NCBI GenBank assembly: GCA_037974965.1
Contig: JBBPFI010000013.1
Span: 248,001 to 312,000, forward strand
DNA: 64,000 nt
Direction of reading: 5' to 3'
Source: Dacryopinax spathularia
Taxonomy: Eukaryota > Basidiomycota > Dacrymycetes > Dacrymycetales > Dacrymycetaceae
The translations under genes and the position numbers were made by a program. The notes under the pieces were generated by a model. The model searched no databases. It was not told the origin of the DNA and worked only from the letters and a program-made list of their open reading frames with translations. Shown here one piece after another: positions 45,369 to 56,165 of the stretch (positions are counted from its first letter, which is position 1; the number at the start of each line of letters is the position of its first letter).

Positions 45369-45877
45369 CAGGGTGTCCTCAGCGGGAGCCGCGCCCCGAT
45401 TAGGAAAACGAATGCACCTGCCCGGTAGGTGTTGATGCGCTGGGTTGATCCATTACCGGTAATATGTTGGCGTCTTCGCAACACATCGGATACCCCGCAC
45501 ATCGACTTAAGGCAAAGCCTCAGAGCTTGGTTTTCTTTCATGAGACCTGCTCCTTGTCATCTCCTCTTCGATAACAGCCGTTATCGGTACTGCTCTCCCT
45601 CTCTTGCTCGCTTGGCCAGGGTGCAAGAACACGTCAGAAGATTGTCGGGCACGGCTCCCGGCTGGCGCACCCATGACCTCTTTGCATCGGCCATTGACCT
45701 CATTCGCCTTGCGGACGGACGCAAAAGCACGGTTTCGCCGTAGAGGCATTTCCCACCCACCGTATATCCCCCCCCCCCCACGCCCCTGAACTGCTCTCTC
45801 CCTCTCACCATCATCATCCGCGCCTCTGACCAGTCTACTGAAGTACTTGGAAAGACCTCAGCTAAAGAGCTTATACG
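45369..45877 (+). promoter_or_regulatory. upstream module of pseudogene F
   Basis: Begins CAGGGTGTCCTC, has a perfect ATTACCGGTAAT palindrome (45452-45463), GTGCAAGAACACG near 45,619 and GGTTTCGCCGTAGAGG (45731-45746), where one G of the core has become A. A run of about ten C follows near 45,770. Confidence 0.6.
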
Positions 45878-47211
45878 ATGATCTTCTTGTCCTCCCTCAA
45901 CAGCCCTTTCTTCTCGGCGCATCAGGCCCGCATCATACAACCCCTGCCCAGGTCCATGTCTGTGGTAACCAGCTGAGTGGACAATGACGGCACTAACAGC
46001 TCTTTCCATATATACCTCCGCCTCGTCCTCCCAACCAGAATACTCAAGCACGCCAAGGCAGGGTTCCACGATACCTCGGCCTTCCTCAACACCGGGGTGC
46101 CGGTGCGCCCCCTAAAGTTCGATTTCGCCTACTCCAACAGCGAACTTGCGAGCGAGTCCGAGTCAGACCGGGATTTCAACTTAGCTCCCGAACCGGAAGA
46201 GCCCGGTGAAGTGGATGTTGCGGAGAGCTGCTTGGCAGCTGCTGCTGTCAAGACTCAAAATGAAGATGAGGAGGAGAAGGCAATTATTCTGAAGGCGGAG
46301 AAATTGATCGCGTACATCTCGTATGTGTCACTGAAATTACCCTGCCCTCTGCTAATCTGTTATAGTGACAAGATCGGATCAATCTGAAACCCATTGATCA
46401 AAATGCATGCTACTGAGTCTGGCGCTCAACACCATTCTGGTGCAGAACGGCATCGAGCACCAGTGTCTGCCTAACAGACATTGGTACACATCCCAGTCAG
46501 GTCGTTGCGGTGGGGACACAGCTGGTGCTCGACATGCTGCGGGATATCCCGGATGCTGTCGCGGAGGATGCGGCGAGGGATTTGGAAATTGAGGACGCTT
46601 TGCCAATGTTGGAAGACACGCTGCCTGTGCGGTATGCACCGGCCTATCCTACGGATGAAGAGGTAGGGCTGGTGTGTTGCTTTGTTTCCATATTCTTTCG
46701 GCTATCCTCATGCTATGTTTAGGATGTTTACCCAGCGTGCAAGCCCGTCACCGAGACCATGATGGATACCCCGAAGCATGAGGTTTCGCGCGACCCGAAC
46801 GCCAAGGTCAGCACCGGTACAGACATCGACGACCTGATCGCTCGTATGGAGAGTTGCTCGGTGAGGGCGAAGCCCACTGTCGGCGAAGTTATCCAGGCCC
46901 TGTACGGCCTGCTTGAGGGGTTGAACGTGACGACTGAGCCGACCTCGATGCCTACATCGCCGACAATGATGAAGTGCAGCTTCGAGGAGGCTTCCTCAGG
47001 CGATGAGGGCGACGATGAGGATTGGGGCCACCCAGAGCAGCCCATCAAGCGCTCTCGGTCCTACAAGGAGCGCGCCGTCAAGGACATGGGGTTGTCCCAT
47101 GCTTCCAAGACACCGTGCTTGTCCCGTGCTTGTCAGAGCGAAAGGGAGCCGCCCGGGCCATCTCGGGGCTGCGCCGCTCGGCCTGATAGGGTCGTCCTAC
47201 CACAATTGTGA
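45878..47211 (+). pseudogene. LRPVLPT family pseudogene, copy F
   Basis: Exon 1 reads NSPFFSAHQARIIQPLPR. The acceptor of intron 1 has lost its AG (CATATATACC). Exon 2 (RLVLPTRILKHAKAGFH to KAEKLIAYIS) is readable. Exon 3 contains an in-frame TGA after DKIGSI and is scrambled until LVLDMLRDIPDAVAEDA and VRYAPAYPTDEE. Exon 4 is open: DIDDLIARMESCSVRAKPTV, EVIQALYGLLEG, SSGDEGDDEDWG, RSYKERAVKDMG. This ending matches copy C, not D, E, G or H. With E4 it is an inverted duplicate of the eIF3a 3' end plus copy C. Confidence 0.8.
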
Positions 47212-47681
47212 TCCCTCTGACAAAGAACAATTCCTTCTTCAAAAGTCGTTGTCATGTTTTCTGGTTTACTTTTCTTGTGCTCTGTTGTGATTGTGAATTC
47301 CCTTTTTTTCTGGCCCTGGGTGGCTCACGGATGCGTGAGCTGATGTGTTGCCAACTGATGTACTCTTCTCCCGTATTATGTAGTTGTGTCTGTGATTGAG
47401 TACAAAGAGGCACAATCACTGATTGTGCCTCTTTGTACTTGAACATCCATCGACATTTTCTCCTGTGTATACCCTACGCTGCCGTTGCTCTGACCGTTGT
47501 CAAGCAGTATTAGAAGAGGTACACAGAAATCTTAAGTGTTTGCCGACCTCAACAAAACTCCTTCGTGCCATGGCGCTCAAAGTCTTTGATCAGACAAACA
47601 TGACATTGCAGATGAAACAAAATTATGAGTGACTGGCGTATATACACCAGGAAAGAGACTAAACATCCAGGCTACGAGCAT

Positions 47682-49055
47682 TTACGCGCTTCCTCGTCCA
47701 AGACCTCCACTACCCCTGCCGCGGCCCATACCACATTGCCAAACGTCAGGTTTCGGCTTCTGAACGGTCGTAAATGCGTCGTCGTCCACCTGAGTACTCT
47801 CCTGTCGGTCCGTACCGTTTGAGATAGGTACGCGAGTAGGAGGAGGTGCTGCAGGGGCTGCCGCAGGTTGTGGTGGCGTAGGTTGGGCGGGTGCCGCCTG
47901 GGATGCAGCCGGAGCGGGCGCAGGGGCAGCTGGCTCCGGCCGTGGCGCAGAACGGGGAGCAAGTTTCAGGCGAGGACGACCATCGGGCCCCCACTCCATG
48001 GCGCTGCTGACAGGAGGGGCGGACGGCTACGGCACAGCGGAACGAGAGGGCGACGGGGTCTCGCGAGGCGGAGTAGCAGCACCATCGATCGGGGCACGGG
48101 ACTTCGGCCTCCAAGCAGCGACTGGCTCTGCGGCAGCTGGGGGTGCAGCGGCGGCAGCGAGGGGAGCAGCAGGCGAAGGCGAAGCACCACCCATGCGGAA
48201 GATACGACGGCGTTCCTCCCGAACACGCTCGCGAGCGGTTTGCGGCGATCTCCCGCTCGCGTTCCTCCGCGCGGTGAGCTTTGATCGCAGCAGCGGCAGC
48301 AGCCTTCTCCTCTTGCTCGCGGCGACGAGCTTCCTCTTTGCGTTCGTGTTCTAGAAAGAAAGGGTACACAACATGTACCATGGACGGGAGACTCAGCTAA
48401 CGTACCTTCTTCCTCGCGCATCAGGCGCGCCTCCTCCTCCCGGGTCCTCCTTTCCTCCTCCTTCCTCTCCTTGTGTTCTTCCTCGCGAGCACGGAGAACT
48501 TCCTCCCACCTCTTCCTCCTCTCCTCCAACCGCTTCTTCTCCGCCGCTTCCCGACGCGCCTCGAACTCCTTGCGTTTCTCGCCCTCGACCTCCGCACGAA
48601 GAGCAAGGTAGTCCGGCATCATCCGTCCAAGACGGGCCTTGCTCGCGAGCTCCTCTTCAAACTGCTGACGAAGGCGCTTGCGCGTCTCCTCCTGCGTCTT
48701 GTAGAAGGTGATTCGGTCTTCTTCCTGCTGGCGGATGTAGTCCTGCTCGAGCAGAGGCCGTTCTTCCTTCCGGAACGCACGCTCGGTGTGGTCCAGCCGC
48801 TTGGCGATGATCTGCAGACGGTCGTTCATCTCCCGCTTTTGCTTCTCGATCTGCTCGACCTGGAGCTGGACAAGCTTCTGCATGTCGAGGTTCTCGATAT
48901 TCTTTAACACCAATAATCAGCAAATCCATCAAACGCGTTGATGCGAGAAAAACGCACGTCAACAGGAGCCTTTCGGTTACCCATAGCGCTCAAGTCCTGA
49001 ACAAGCTTCTGCTGCCCGCCCTTCCTGACACTCTCAATCTCCCGCTTGATCCTCT
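47682..49055 (-). pseudogene. eIF3a 3' part E4 (best preserved copy)
   Basis: Covers the end of exon 2 (RKG..QKLVQDL), exon 3 (LVQLQVEQIEKQKREMNDR through the coiled coil) and exon 4 to the stop (DRQESTQVDDDAFTTVQKPK and a Gly/Arg tail). The introns are still there, so it came from DNA. A deletion of roughly 25 bases near 48,225 breaks the frame in exon 4, and there is no 5' part or promoter. The downstream flank, with CAAGTACAAAGAGGCACAAT (inverted near 47,400-47,440), also matches the native locus. Faces copy F just as native eIF3a faces copy C. Confidence 0.87.
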
Positions 49056-50435
49056 ATGAGTGATTAGCCTAAAGTCCTGAGGCGCATTCATGTCAGGGAG
49101 CGGAGCTTTTCACTCATCAGTCCCGTATCCAGCGATCGTATTCCTCCCCTGAGCCGTCTCCTCCTTTCTTTCTTCCTCCTGCCTGCGCTCTTCCGCGTGA
49201 GCGGTCGAACTGTCTTTTGTTCCTTTGTTGCGCCGACCGCTTCTTCTCCGGCGGTTCCAGACGCCGTTGCAACTCTCTTGATCTTAGGAACTCGACCTCT
49301 GCGCGCCATAGTATATCCGACATCGTCAATCTTCCCAGGCGGGACTAGGTGACAAACTTGACGGACTCTTCCTCGAACTGCTGACGAGCTCCGTAGGGTG
49401 GGTCTTCCTATGTCTCGTGGGACGAAACATGTTCCGAGTCTTCTTCCCATGAGCGAATATGATTCTGTTCGAGGACAGCTCACTCCTCCTCCCGTAAACG
49501 TCGCGTGAGCAACGAGGTCGCGTAGACGATCGGCAATATATGCAGTAATGCCATGACAGTTGGTCGTCCTGCGGTTGGGATTCTCCATCTACTCGATCCG
49601 TATTCCAGCGGGCGTCTGGCTGTCGAGTTTCTAAGTAGCCTGGACAGCAATGTTCAGCGTCATCAATGGTCCGTAGATAGGTAAACGCACAGCAAAAGCG
49701 ATCTGTCCTTTATTGCGAGAGGCGCTCTTCCCGCACTTGAGGTCGTTCAGCCGTCTGGCAATGATGCGAACACTGTCGTCCATCTCGAGCTGGTCCACCT
49801 GCAGCCAGGCCGCTGTTCCTTCCGGAACGCAGGCTGGGTATGATCCAGCCGCTTGGCAAGAATTCGAAGACGGTCGTTCATCTCCAGCGTGTGCTGCTCG
49901 ATCTGCTCGACCTGGAGCTGAACGAGCCCCTGCGCCCCGAGATTCTCATGTCCTGCGCTAACCAATTAATACCGTCGTCAACCTTGGTGAGGCAAAGAAA
50001 GACTCACGTCAACAGGAACCTTCAGGTTACCCTTATCGATCAAGTCCTGAACGCGCTTCTGCTGCTCGCCCTTCGCCGTTCCTCACACTCTCGATCTCCC
50101 CTTTGTTCCTTTCCTGCTCGCGTCTCCTCGCCTCCTCGGGCCCACCTCGCTCGGCCTCTTCCTTATCAGGGCGCAGCTGGTCAACGTTATCGGTAGCCTG
50201 CCTATAGATCAGCACGGCCACTGTTACGACGGCTGAAGGAGAAAAGACTCACATCAGTCGACATAACTCGACGTCTGTGATCCGGTCCTGAACGAGCTCT
50301 GCTGCTCGTCCTTCCTGACCCCCTCTGACTTCAAAGTGCGCCGGTCTGGCTCACGCTTCCTTGTCCCCTGGCGCTCAGTTCTTCGAGCAGCTAGTCAGGT
50401 CGACAGATGCGCACGGAGCTCCTAGCACCATAGGC
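49056..50435 (-). pseudogene. eIF3a coiled-coil piece E5 (old type)
   Basis: Older-type piece joined to E4 at about 49,055, where the LRPVLPT exon 3 and reductase part should begin. From 50,430 downwards: first exon 2 end copy, second copy (DNVDQLRPDKEEAERG), exon 3 (LVQLQVEQIEQHTLEMNDR, RILAKRLDHTQPAFRKEQRP), then PEKKRSAQQRNKRQFDRSR and EEYDRWIRD. Confidence 0.72.
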
Positions 50436-50850
50436 AGTAAAACGTCAAAGCATGTTCACGCATCTGACGAATGATTGACTCACCTCATCCTACAGAACCA
50501 GGCGTCATCTCAGCACAGGGAAGGTCGTCCTTAACTCGCCGGTCATCGTCCCACCTCCCCTCTGATAAGGATTGATGCGTTTGCTACGCATGCTGCAATG
50601 CCTTGTTGTGAATCAGGCCGAGCGTCACCCAGGCAGAAATGGCCAAGTAATGGTGCGCAAGGACGTCGTGCTGATGAGAATAGGCCGGGAGGAGCAGTGA
50701 GGGAGATGGTCGTTGAGGCGGGAGATGGCGCCGAGAGCTCAAGTTATATCTCAGACAGCTTGAGCAGAATAAGGTTAAACATCAAGACTCAGATACAGGT
50801 TCAGACAAGACATCATCACGCAAGAAACAGCATACATCGCACATGACCGA
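50436..50850. repeat. divergent spacer S5
   Basis: Fourth copy of the spacer, in the same orientation as S1. Carries CTGATAAGGATTGATGCGTT and CAAGACATCATCACGCAAG. No gene. Confidence 0.55.
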
Positions 50851-51230
50851 GACTCTGCACATTCCTCAGATCGAGAAACTGGGTCTCACCCTCTCACGAT
50901 CGACGCCTCCAGAGCAATCATGTGACCTCGGTACCAATCGCAGACCCAAGCACCCCGAGACCCGACTCTTCAGCGCCCTAGTAGGTGCCGTTGCTCTCAC
51001 ATCACACCAACTCCGTCCAGCGGAACGTCAACGACCTCAATCTCTTCTCGATCAATACTTCTCCCCCTGGCACAACAAGAAACCGGGATCGAAACCGCAC
51101 GATATACAGGCGCATATGTGGACGTGGCCAGAGGGCAGGGCGAGGATTTCTACTCTGATTGGCCTAGTCCTGCACCTGTGTGGGGTGGAGGGGAGCGCCC
51201 ACTACCAGCCGGCGTGTCTAACAGCATGAA
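50851..51230 (+). pseudogene. PIN-gene promoter and N-terminus piece P4
   Basis: CATTCCTCAGATCGAGAAAC, a mutated box (TCATGTGA near 50,917), CAGACCCAAGCACCCCGAGA near 50,941 and the region of SHQ..VQRNVNDLNL. About 60 bases longer at the 3' side than P1 before the reductase begins. Confidence 0.7.
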
Positions 51231-52490
51231 GGGGAAATTGTGTTGGTCACTGGTCCGCCTGGCTTCGCAGGTGCTGCCGTGACGCTCGAGCTCATCAAGC
51301 AGAGATGCAAGGTCAAAGGTACTGTTGTACGTTCTCCGCTTCACGTCCTGTATTGTACAAGGCGGTCCTAACGGTGTCTCCAGCACTTCTACCCAAGGCC
51401 GACGCCTTTAACCCTCTCCATCCCGCCGCCCACAGGGATCATCCACCGAATGGGTTATAATTCCCGACATTGCTGCGCCCAACGTGCGACGCGGCCGCAA
51501 AAGGCTGCGATTACATCCTACACGTCGCCTCCCTATCTACTACGCGTCTCAGGACTTCGACAAAGATATGCTCATCTCTGCAAGGGAGGGAACGCTGCAC
51601 GCTGCAGTGCTCGAGCCAAAGGGTCAAGCGCGTAGTCGTGACGAGTAGCTTTGCAGCTGTTGTTGGGTATCTGGCGGGTGACGAGGAGGGGTATACGTAT
51701 ACGGAGAAGGACTGGAACCCGACTATGTGAGAGCAAGTCAAGGCGATCGGAGAGCCTGGGTTAGCTTATGTCACAGTAAGGTTCGTCCCACCTTCAAAAC
51801 GCCCCAATCCCACTACGCGGACCTATCTAACAGCGCGCGCAGGAAGTTGCCGAACAAGCCGCATCGGACTTCATGGTGACCGGGAAACCGCATTTCAGCC
51901 TTACGACCGTTTGTCCTCCGATGATCTATGGACCGCCATTTCAGCCTGTCGAGAGCATGAACAAGCTCAATACGAGCAGCCAGGATATCTGGATGCTCAT
52001 GAATGGGTCGACGAAGGAGGTTCCATCTACCCCGGTGCCCCTATGGACTGACGCGCTGGATGTGTACGTTTATCGTCTAGTCTCAGGGGTGGAGAAGGAA
52101 ATTGGCTGACAGAGCGCTGGATTCACAGGGCAAGATACACGCCGACTTCCTTTCCCACCCCGGAGGGGCAAAGCATGGCCACCTAACCGTAGCGGGACAC
52201 TATTCCTACTCGCAAATCGCCCGATCCTTTGCCCAATCCTTCTCCGGTCTGGCGAAAGAAGGCCGATTCACTCCTTCAAAGAACGAACCGCCTCAGCCAC
52301 ACTTCGCGACCGGCTCGAGTAAGGCGGAGAAGGCGTTTGATGTGGGATGGATCGGCTTTGAGACTTGTGTGACACAGACGCCGGTGGCCCTCTTGGTATC
52401 GGAGAAGCGAATGAAGCACGGCTCAGAAACGAGCTCCGAGAACCGTCCGCTTACGCGATTTCCGCCGTCTGCCATCTCTGGTAGGAGGTA
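51231..52490 (+). pseudogene. reductase copy R6 (type 2)
   Basis: Reads VLVTGPPGFAGAAVTLELIK with the cofactor loop, KVKGTVV, YTYTEKDWNPTM (then a stop), TTVCPPMIYGPPFQPVES, LNTSSQDIWMLMNGSTKEVP, VYVYRLVSGVEK, HLTVAGHYSYSQIA and AEKAFDVGWIGFETCVTQTP; tail extended past the usual stop. The end of the active-site exon is disturbed. It converges on copy G. Confidence 0.75.
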
Positions 52491-52795
52491 GAATGCTAGG
52501 AAAGCTGTATCGCATTCGTACCCGAGATATCGATAAATCACATCCCCTTCCCCTTCCCCTTTCGTTTCCAAACCTGGGATCATGTTGAGGTGGTTTGAGG
52601 TCTCCGACGACGCGTATAATACCCATCGCTCGATGTCTGGCTTCGTGGTACATATACATGCGGTAGTCGCGCATGATTTCGCTTCTTCTGCAATGACATG
52701 CTTGTGTTATCAAAGCTCTGAGTACTATCGGGAAAGACGGTCGAATTGAGCGAAGCAACACTTTGATTCCCTGAACTATACTAATACTGCTAAAA

Positions 52796-52815
52796 TGCTT
52801 GACAATCGTTAAGCA
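52796..52815 (-). terminator. 3' hairpin of copy G
   Basis: TGCTTGACAATCGTTAAGCA, a near-perfect stem with one G-T type change relative to the hairpin at 24101, 283 bases after the stop of copy G, next to CTAATACTGC. Confidence 0.45.
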
Positions 52816-53098
52816 GCTAAACAGCGCCAGCGTAGAGCCAGGACAGAACAAGGTGATGCGTAGTAGTACAAATGAAACAAAAGGGGATGAAAACAGGGGG
52901 GACAACAGACAAAGAGAAAAGACTTGAAGATTTGGACACATGTGCTCGCTCCACAAAGGAGAGAGTTGCCGGGAGGAACAAAGGAAAACACAGGCAAATC
53001 ACAACACAACTTGAGCCGGAACAGAAAAGAAACAGTAACAGGACGTATTCGAAACGGAAAACAAGTTCATCAACCGGTTGCGTGGGAACATGAGCTGC

Positions 53099-54385
53099 TC
53101 AGATGCTATGGCGGAACCGAGCGATTGAACGCCGACCACGCTCCCGCTTGGACCCATTGGTAGCCAAATCGGGGACCGACGCGTTCGAGCGACAACGCTT
53201 GACCGGCCGCCTGGTAGACCGCTCACATTCGTCGTCACCATCATCGTCCGAACACGCCTCGTCTAGACCGCGCTTGTTGGGAGGCGATGCAGGGCTCCGG
53301 GTAGGCTCAGAGGTCATGCTCAGTTGTCCAAGAAGGCTGCAAAGCCCTTGGATGACCTCGCCCACAGAGGGCTTGGCGGTTACGGAGCAATTCTCCATGC
53401 GCTCGATGAGCGCGTCGATGTCTGCACCAGTGCGGACCTTGTCCATGTTGCGGTTGCCAAGAGCCCCATGGTGCTGGTTGTTGCGAGGGGGCGACATCGC
53501 TTTTGGGGCAGCAGTACCGAAGGCCGCTGGGACATGGTGTTCAAGGTCCTCCATGGCAACAGCATTGCTCGAAGGGTGAACAGCCTGAACACAGGATCAG
53601 CATAGCCCACATTCTATGAGAACGCAGTGACATACAAGCTGAATCTCTTCATCTGCCGGATAAGCCGGCGCATACTGCACAGGCGGCTCATCCTCGGACA
53701 ACGGCATAGCGTCTTCGATCTCTACATCCCTCCCTGCATCCTCCGCAAGTGCCTCCGGGAGGTCTTGCAGCATGTCGAGCACAAATCTCGCCCCCCAGAC
53801 GTGACTGGAGCGCCTATGTCGGGTGCGAAGGACGGCATCAAGCACCAGAGTAGCATGCGCTTTGAGCGATGGGTTCTGGATTGATCGGATATTGTCGCTA
53901 GAACAGGTTAGCAGAGGGCAGACTGACTTTGGAGATACGTACGAAATGTATGCGATCAATTTCTCCGCCTTCATAATAATCACCTTGTCATCATCATTTT
54001 CATTTTGCGTCTCGACAGCAGCCGCTGTCAAGCAGCTCTCTGAATCATCCGCTTCACTAGTCTCTTCCGGTCCGGGGGAAAAGTCACGGTCGGAGTTGGA
54101 CTCGATGTCGGAGATTTCGCTTTCAGAGTAGATAAGGTCGAGCTTCAAGGGCGGAAGCACGGGGGCTTCGTTGTCCAGACAGGCGGAGGGAGCATGGAAC
54201 CCTGCTTTCGCATATTGCAAAATATTAGTCGGGAGTACAGGCCGAAGGTGTCTATGGAAAGTGCTGTTAGCGCCTTCGTGGTCCACTCAGCTGGTTACAA
54301 GAGACACGGACCTGGGCAGGGGTTTTATCATGCGTGCGTGATGCGCTGAGAAGAACGCCGTATTGACAGAGGACAAGAAGACCAT
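53099..54385 (-). CDS. LRPVLPT family protein, copy G
   Basis: Exons complement(join(53099..53584, 53636..53897, 53943..54251, 54312..54385)) give 376 aa, unbroken. Blocks: NTAFFSAHHARMIKPLPR; HLRPVLPTNILQYAKAGFH; ESNSDRDFSPGPEE; MKAEKLIAYIS; IQNPSLKAHATLVLDAVLR; ARFVLDMLQDLPEALAEDA; VQYAPAYPADEE; DIDALIERMENCSVTAKPSV; EVIQGLCSLLGQ; RRPVKRCRS; end ARFRHSI. Exon 2 is close to copy C, exons 3-4 are close to copy D, which suggests gene conversion. Intact promoter module and hairpin. Confidence 0.83.
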
Positions 54386-54890
54386 CGTGTCAGCGCTTTA
54401 TCTGATGTCTTTGAAAGCACGTCACTGCACTGGGCGAGAGGAGGTGGTGGTGATGGTTAGAGGGAAAGAGCAGTTCTGGGGCGTTGGGGCTATTTGGGTG
54501 GGTGGGAAATGCCTCCACGGCGAAACCGTGCTTTTGCGTCCGTCCGCAAGGCTGGTGAAGTCACTGGTCCGTGCAGCGAGGTCATGGGTGCGGGAGTCGG
54601 CAGCCGTGCCTGACAGTCTTCTGACGTGTTCTTGTACCCTGACCGAGCCAGCAAGAGAGAGGAGCAACAGCGATAACGATTGCCATTGACGAGGAAAGGA
54701 CGAGGAGCAGGTTTAATGAAAGAAAACCAAGCTCTGAGGCTTTGCCTAAACTCGACGTGCGGGGTATCCGACGGAGTACGAAGACGCGAACATAATTATC
54801 GGTAATGGATCAACCCAGCGCATCAATACCTCGGGCAGGGGCATTCGTTTTCCTCATCGGGCGCCGCTCCCGCTGATGACACCCTATAAT
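54386..54890 (-). promoter_or_regulatory. conserved upstream module of copy G
   Basis: GCCTCCACGGCGAAACCGTG at 54511-54530, 126 bp before the ATG; AATGAAAGAAAACC near 54,715; GTGCGGGGTATCCGACGGAG near 54,758; one-mismatch palindrome ATTATCGGTAAT at 54795-54806; outer edge GATGACACCCTATA near 54,883. Confidence 0.65.
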
Positions 54891-55302
54891 CTTCTTGACT
54901 CTTCATGCCAAGAAGGCCGCTAGAAACCTGGCTGGGCGTATCACGTTAGCTGGCATCGTGGGGCGAAGAACCACCTACGTAGTGCGACGTAGTTATTGCA
55001 CATTGGTCATTCAAAGGGAAAACGCAAAGGGCGACGTGGTTAGCGATATCTCGTGTGATGCAGCTTTTCTGCCTGATACGATAGATGGCGGACGGTCGTA
55101 GTTACTGTAAGTACACAGAACTGCCGATCCGTCCTCGCCCAGCCGGACGCAAATGATGATAGATGTTCTCATTCGCAGCATCAGGGTAGAAGGAGGTGGA
55201 CGCAACTCAAATGCTACTGTACCGTAGTTGCGGAGCTCGACGATGTCTGTATTTGATCTGCGATTACACGTTGCCGGGTCGCCCCTAACAGCGGACTCAT
55301 CT
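54891..55302. repeat. block Q before copy G
   Basis: Third copy of the block between a type 1 reductase 3' end and a family promoter. Shares CGACGTGGTTAGCGATATCT with the C-side copy. No gene. Confidence 0.55.
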
Positions 55303-56165
55303 CTAAGCTGCCTTCACCCGCCTCTCCAATTCCAGAAGCGCCTCCGCCGTTTCCCTCACACAGGTCTCAAATCCGATCCATACCAACCCAAACTCTTTCT
55401 CCGCCTTACTCGAGTCACTGGCGAAATGAGGCTGAGGCGGCGCGTTCTTGGAGGGCGTCATCTTGCCTTCTTTCGCCAGGTCGGGGAGGGACCGGGCGAG
55501 GACATGCGCGATTTGCGAGTAGGAGTAATGTCCCGCTACGGCTAGATAGCGCTCGTTTGCTGCTCCGGGGTAGGAGAGGGAGTCGGCGTGTATCCTTGCC
55601 CTGTTGATCGGAACAATCCGTCTTCTCATCTTCCCGTCCGCCGATGACAACAAAGAAAAGGCGTACGCATCTCGTACGGCAGTCCATACGGGCACCGACG
55701 TAGGCGGAACCTCTTTCGTCGATCAATTCATGAACATCCAAATATCCTGACTCCTCGTATTGAGCTCGCTCATGCTCTAGACAAGTTTCTGTATGCTGCG
55801 TTGGACACTGCCGAGGGGCGAGATAAAGGAGATGGAAGACTAGGACGAGCCTTACCGTTGCCAAGTTCCCTTGATGCGTAGTGGAAGCGAAGGGCGACGT
55901 GAAAGATGTGGTGGCAGCCTTTCGCGGCGGCATCGAGGGCGTTTGGCGCAGCGATGTCGGGAAATATAACCAATGCGTTGGATGGGAAGTCGACGGGATG
56001 GAGGGCGTGAAGGCGTCGGCCTTGGATTGAGAGCGCTGCAGGCACAGTTAGGATCGTCTTGAACGATGCAGGAGGGAGGACGAGGAATGTACAACAGTAC
56101 CTTTAACCCTGCATCCTTGCTTGATCCACTATCTCCATAACGAAAGTTACATCAAGTGCAGACTT
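55303..56165 (-). pseudogene. reductase copy R7 (type 1)
   Basis: The 3' exon is open and well kept: ARIHADSLSYPGAANERYLA, VAGHYSYSQIAHVLARSLPD, EFGLVWIGFETCVRETAEAL and LELERRVKAA. Upstream, the segment with TVCPPM..YGPPFQPVES is deleted near 55,770. The 5' end is fused to LRPVLPT exon 3 as in R1. Same strand as copy G. Confidence 0.74.
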
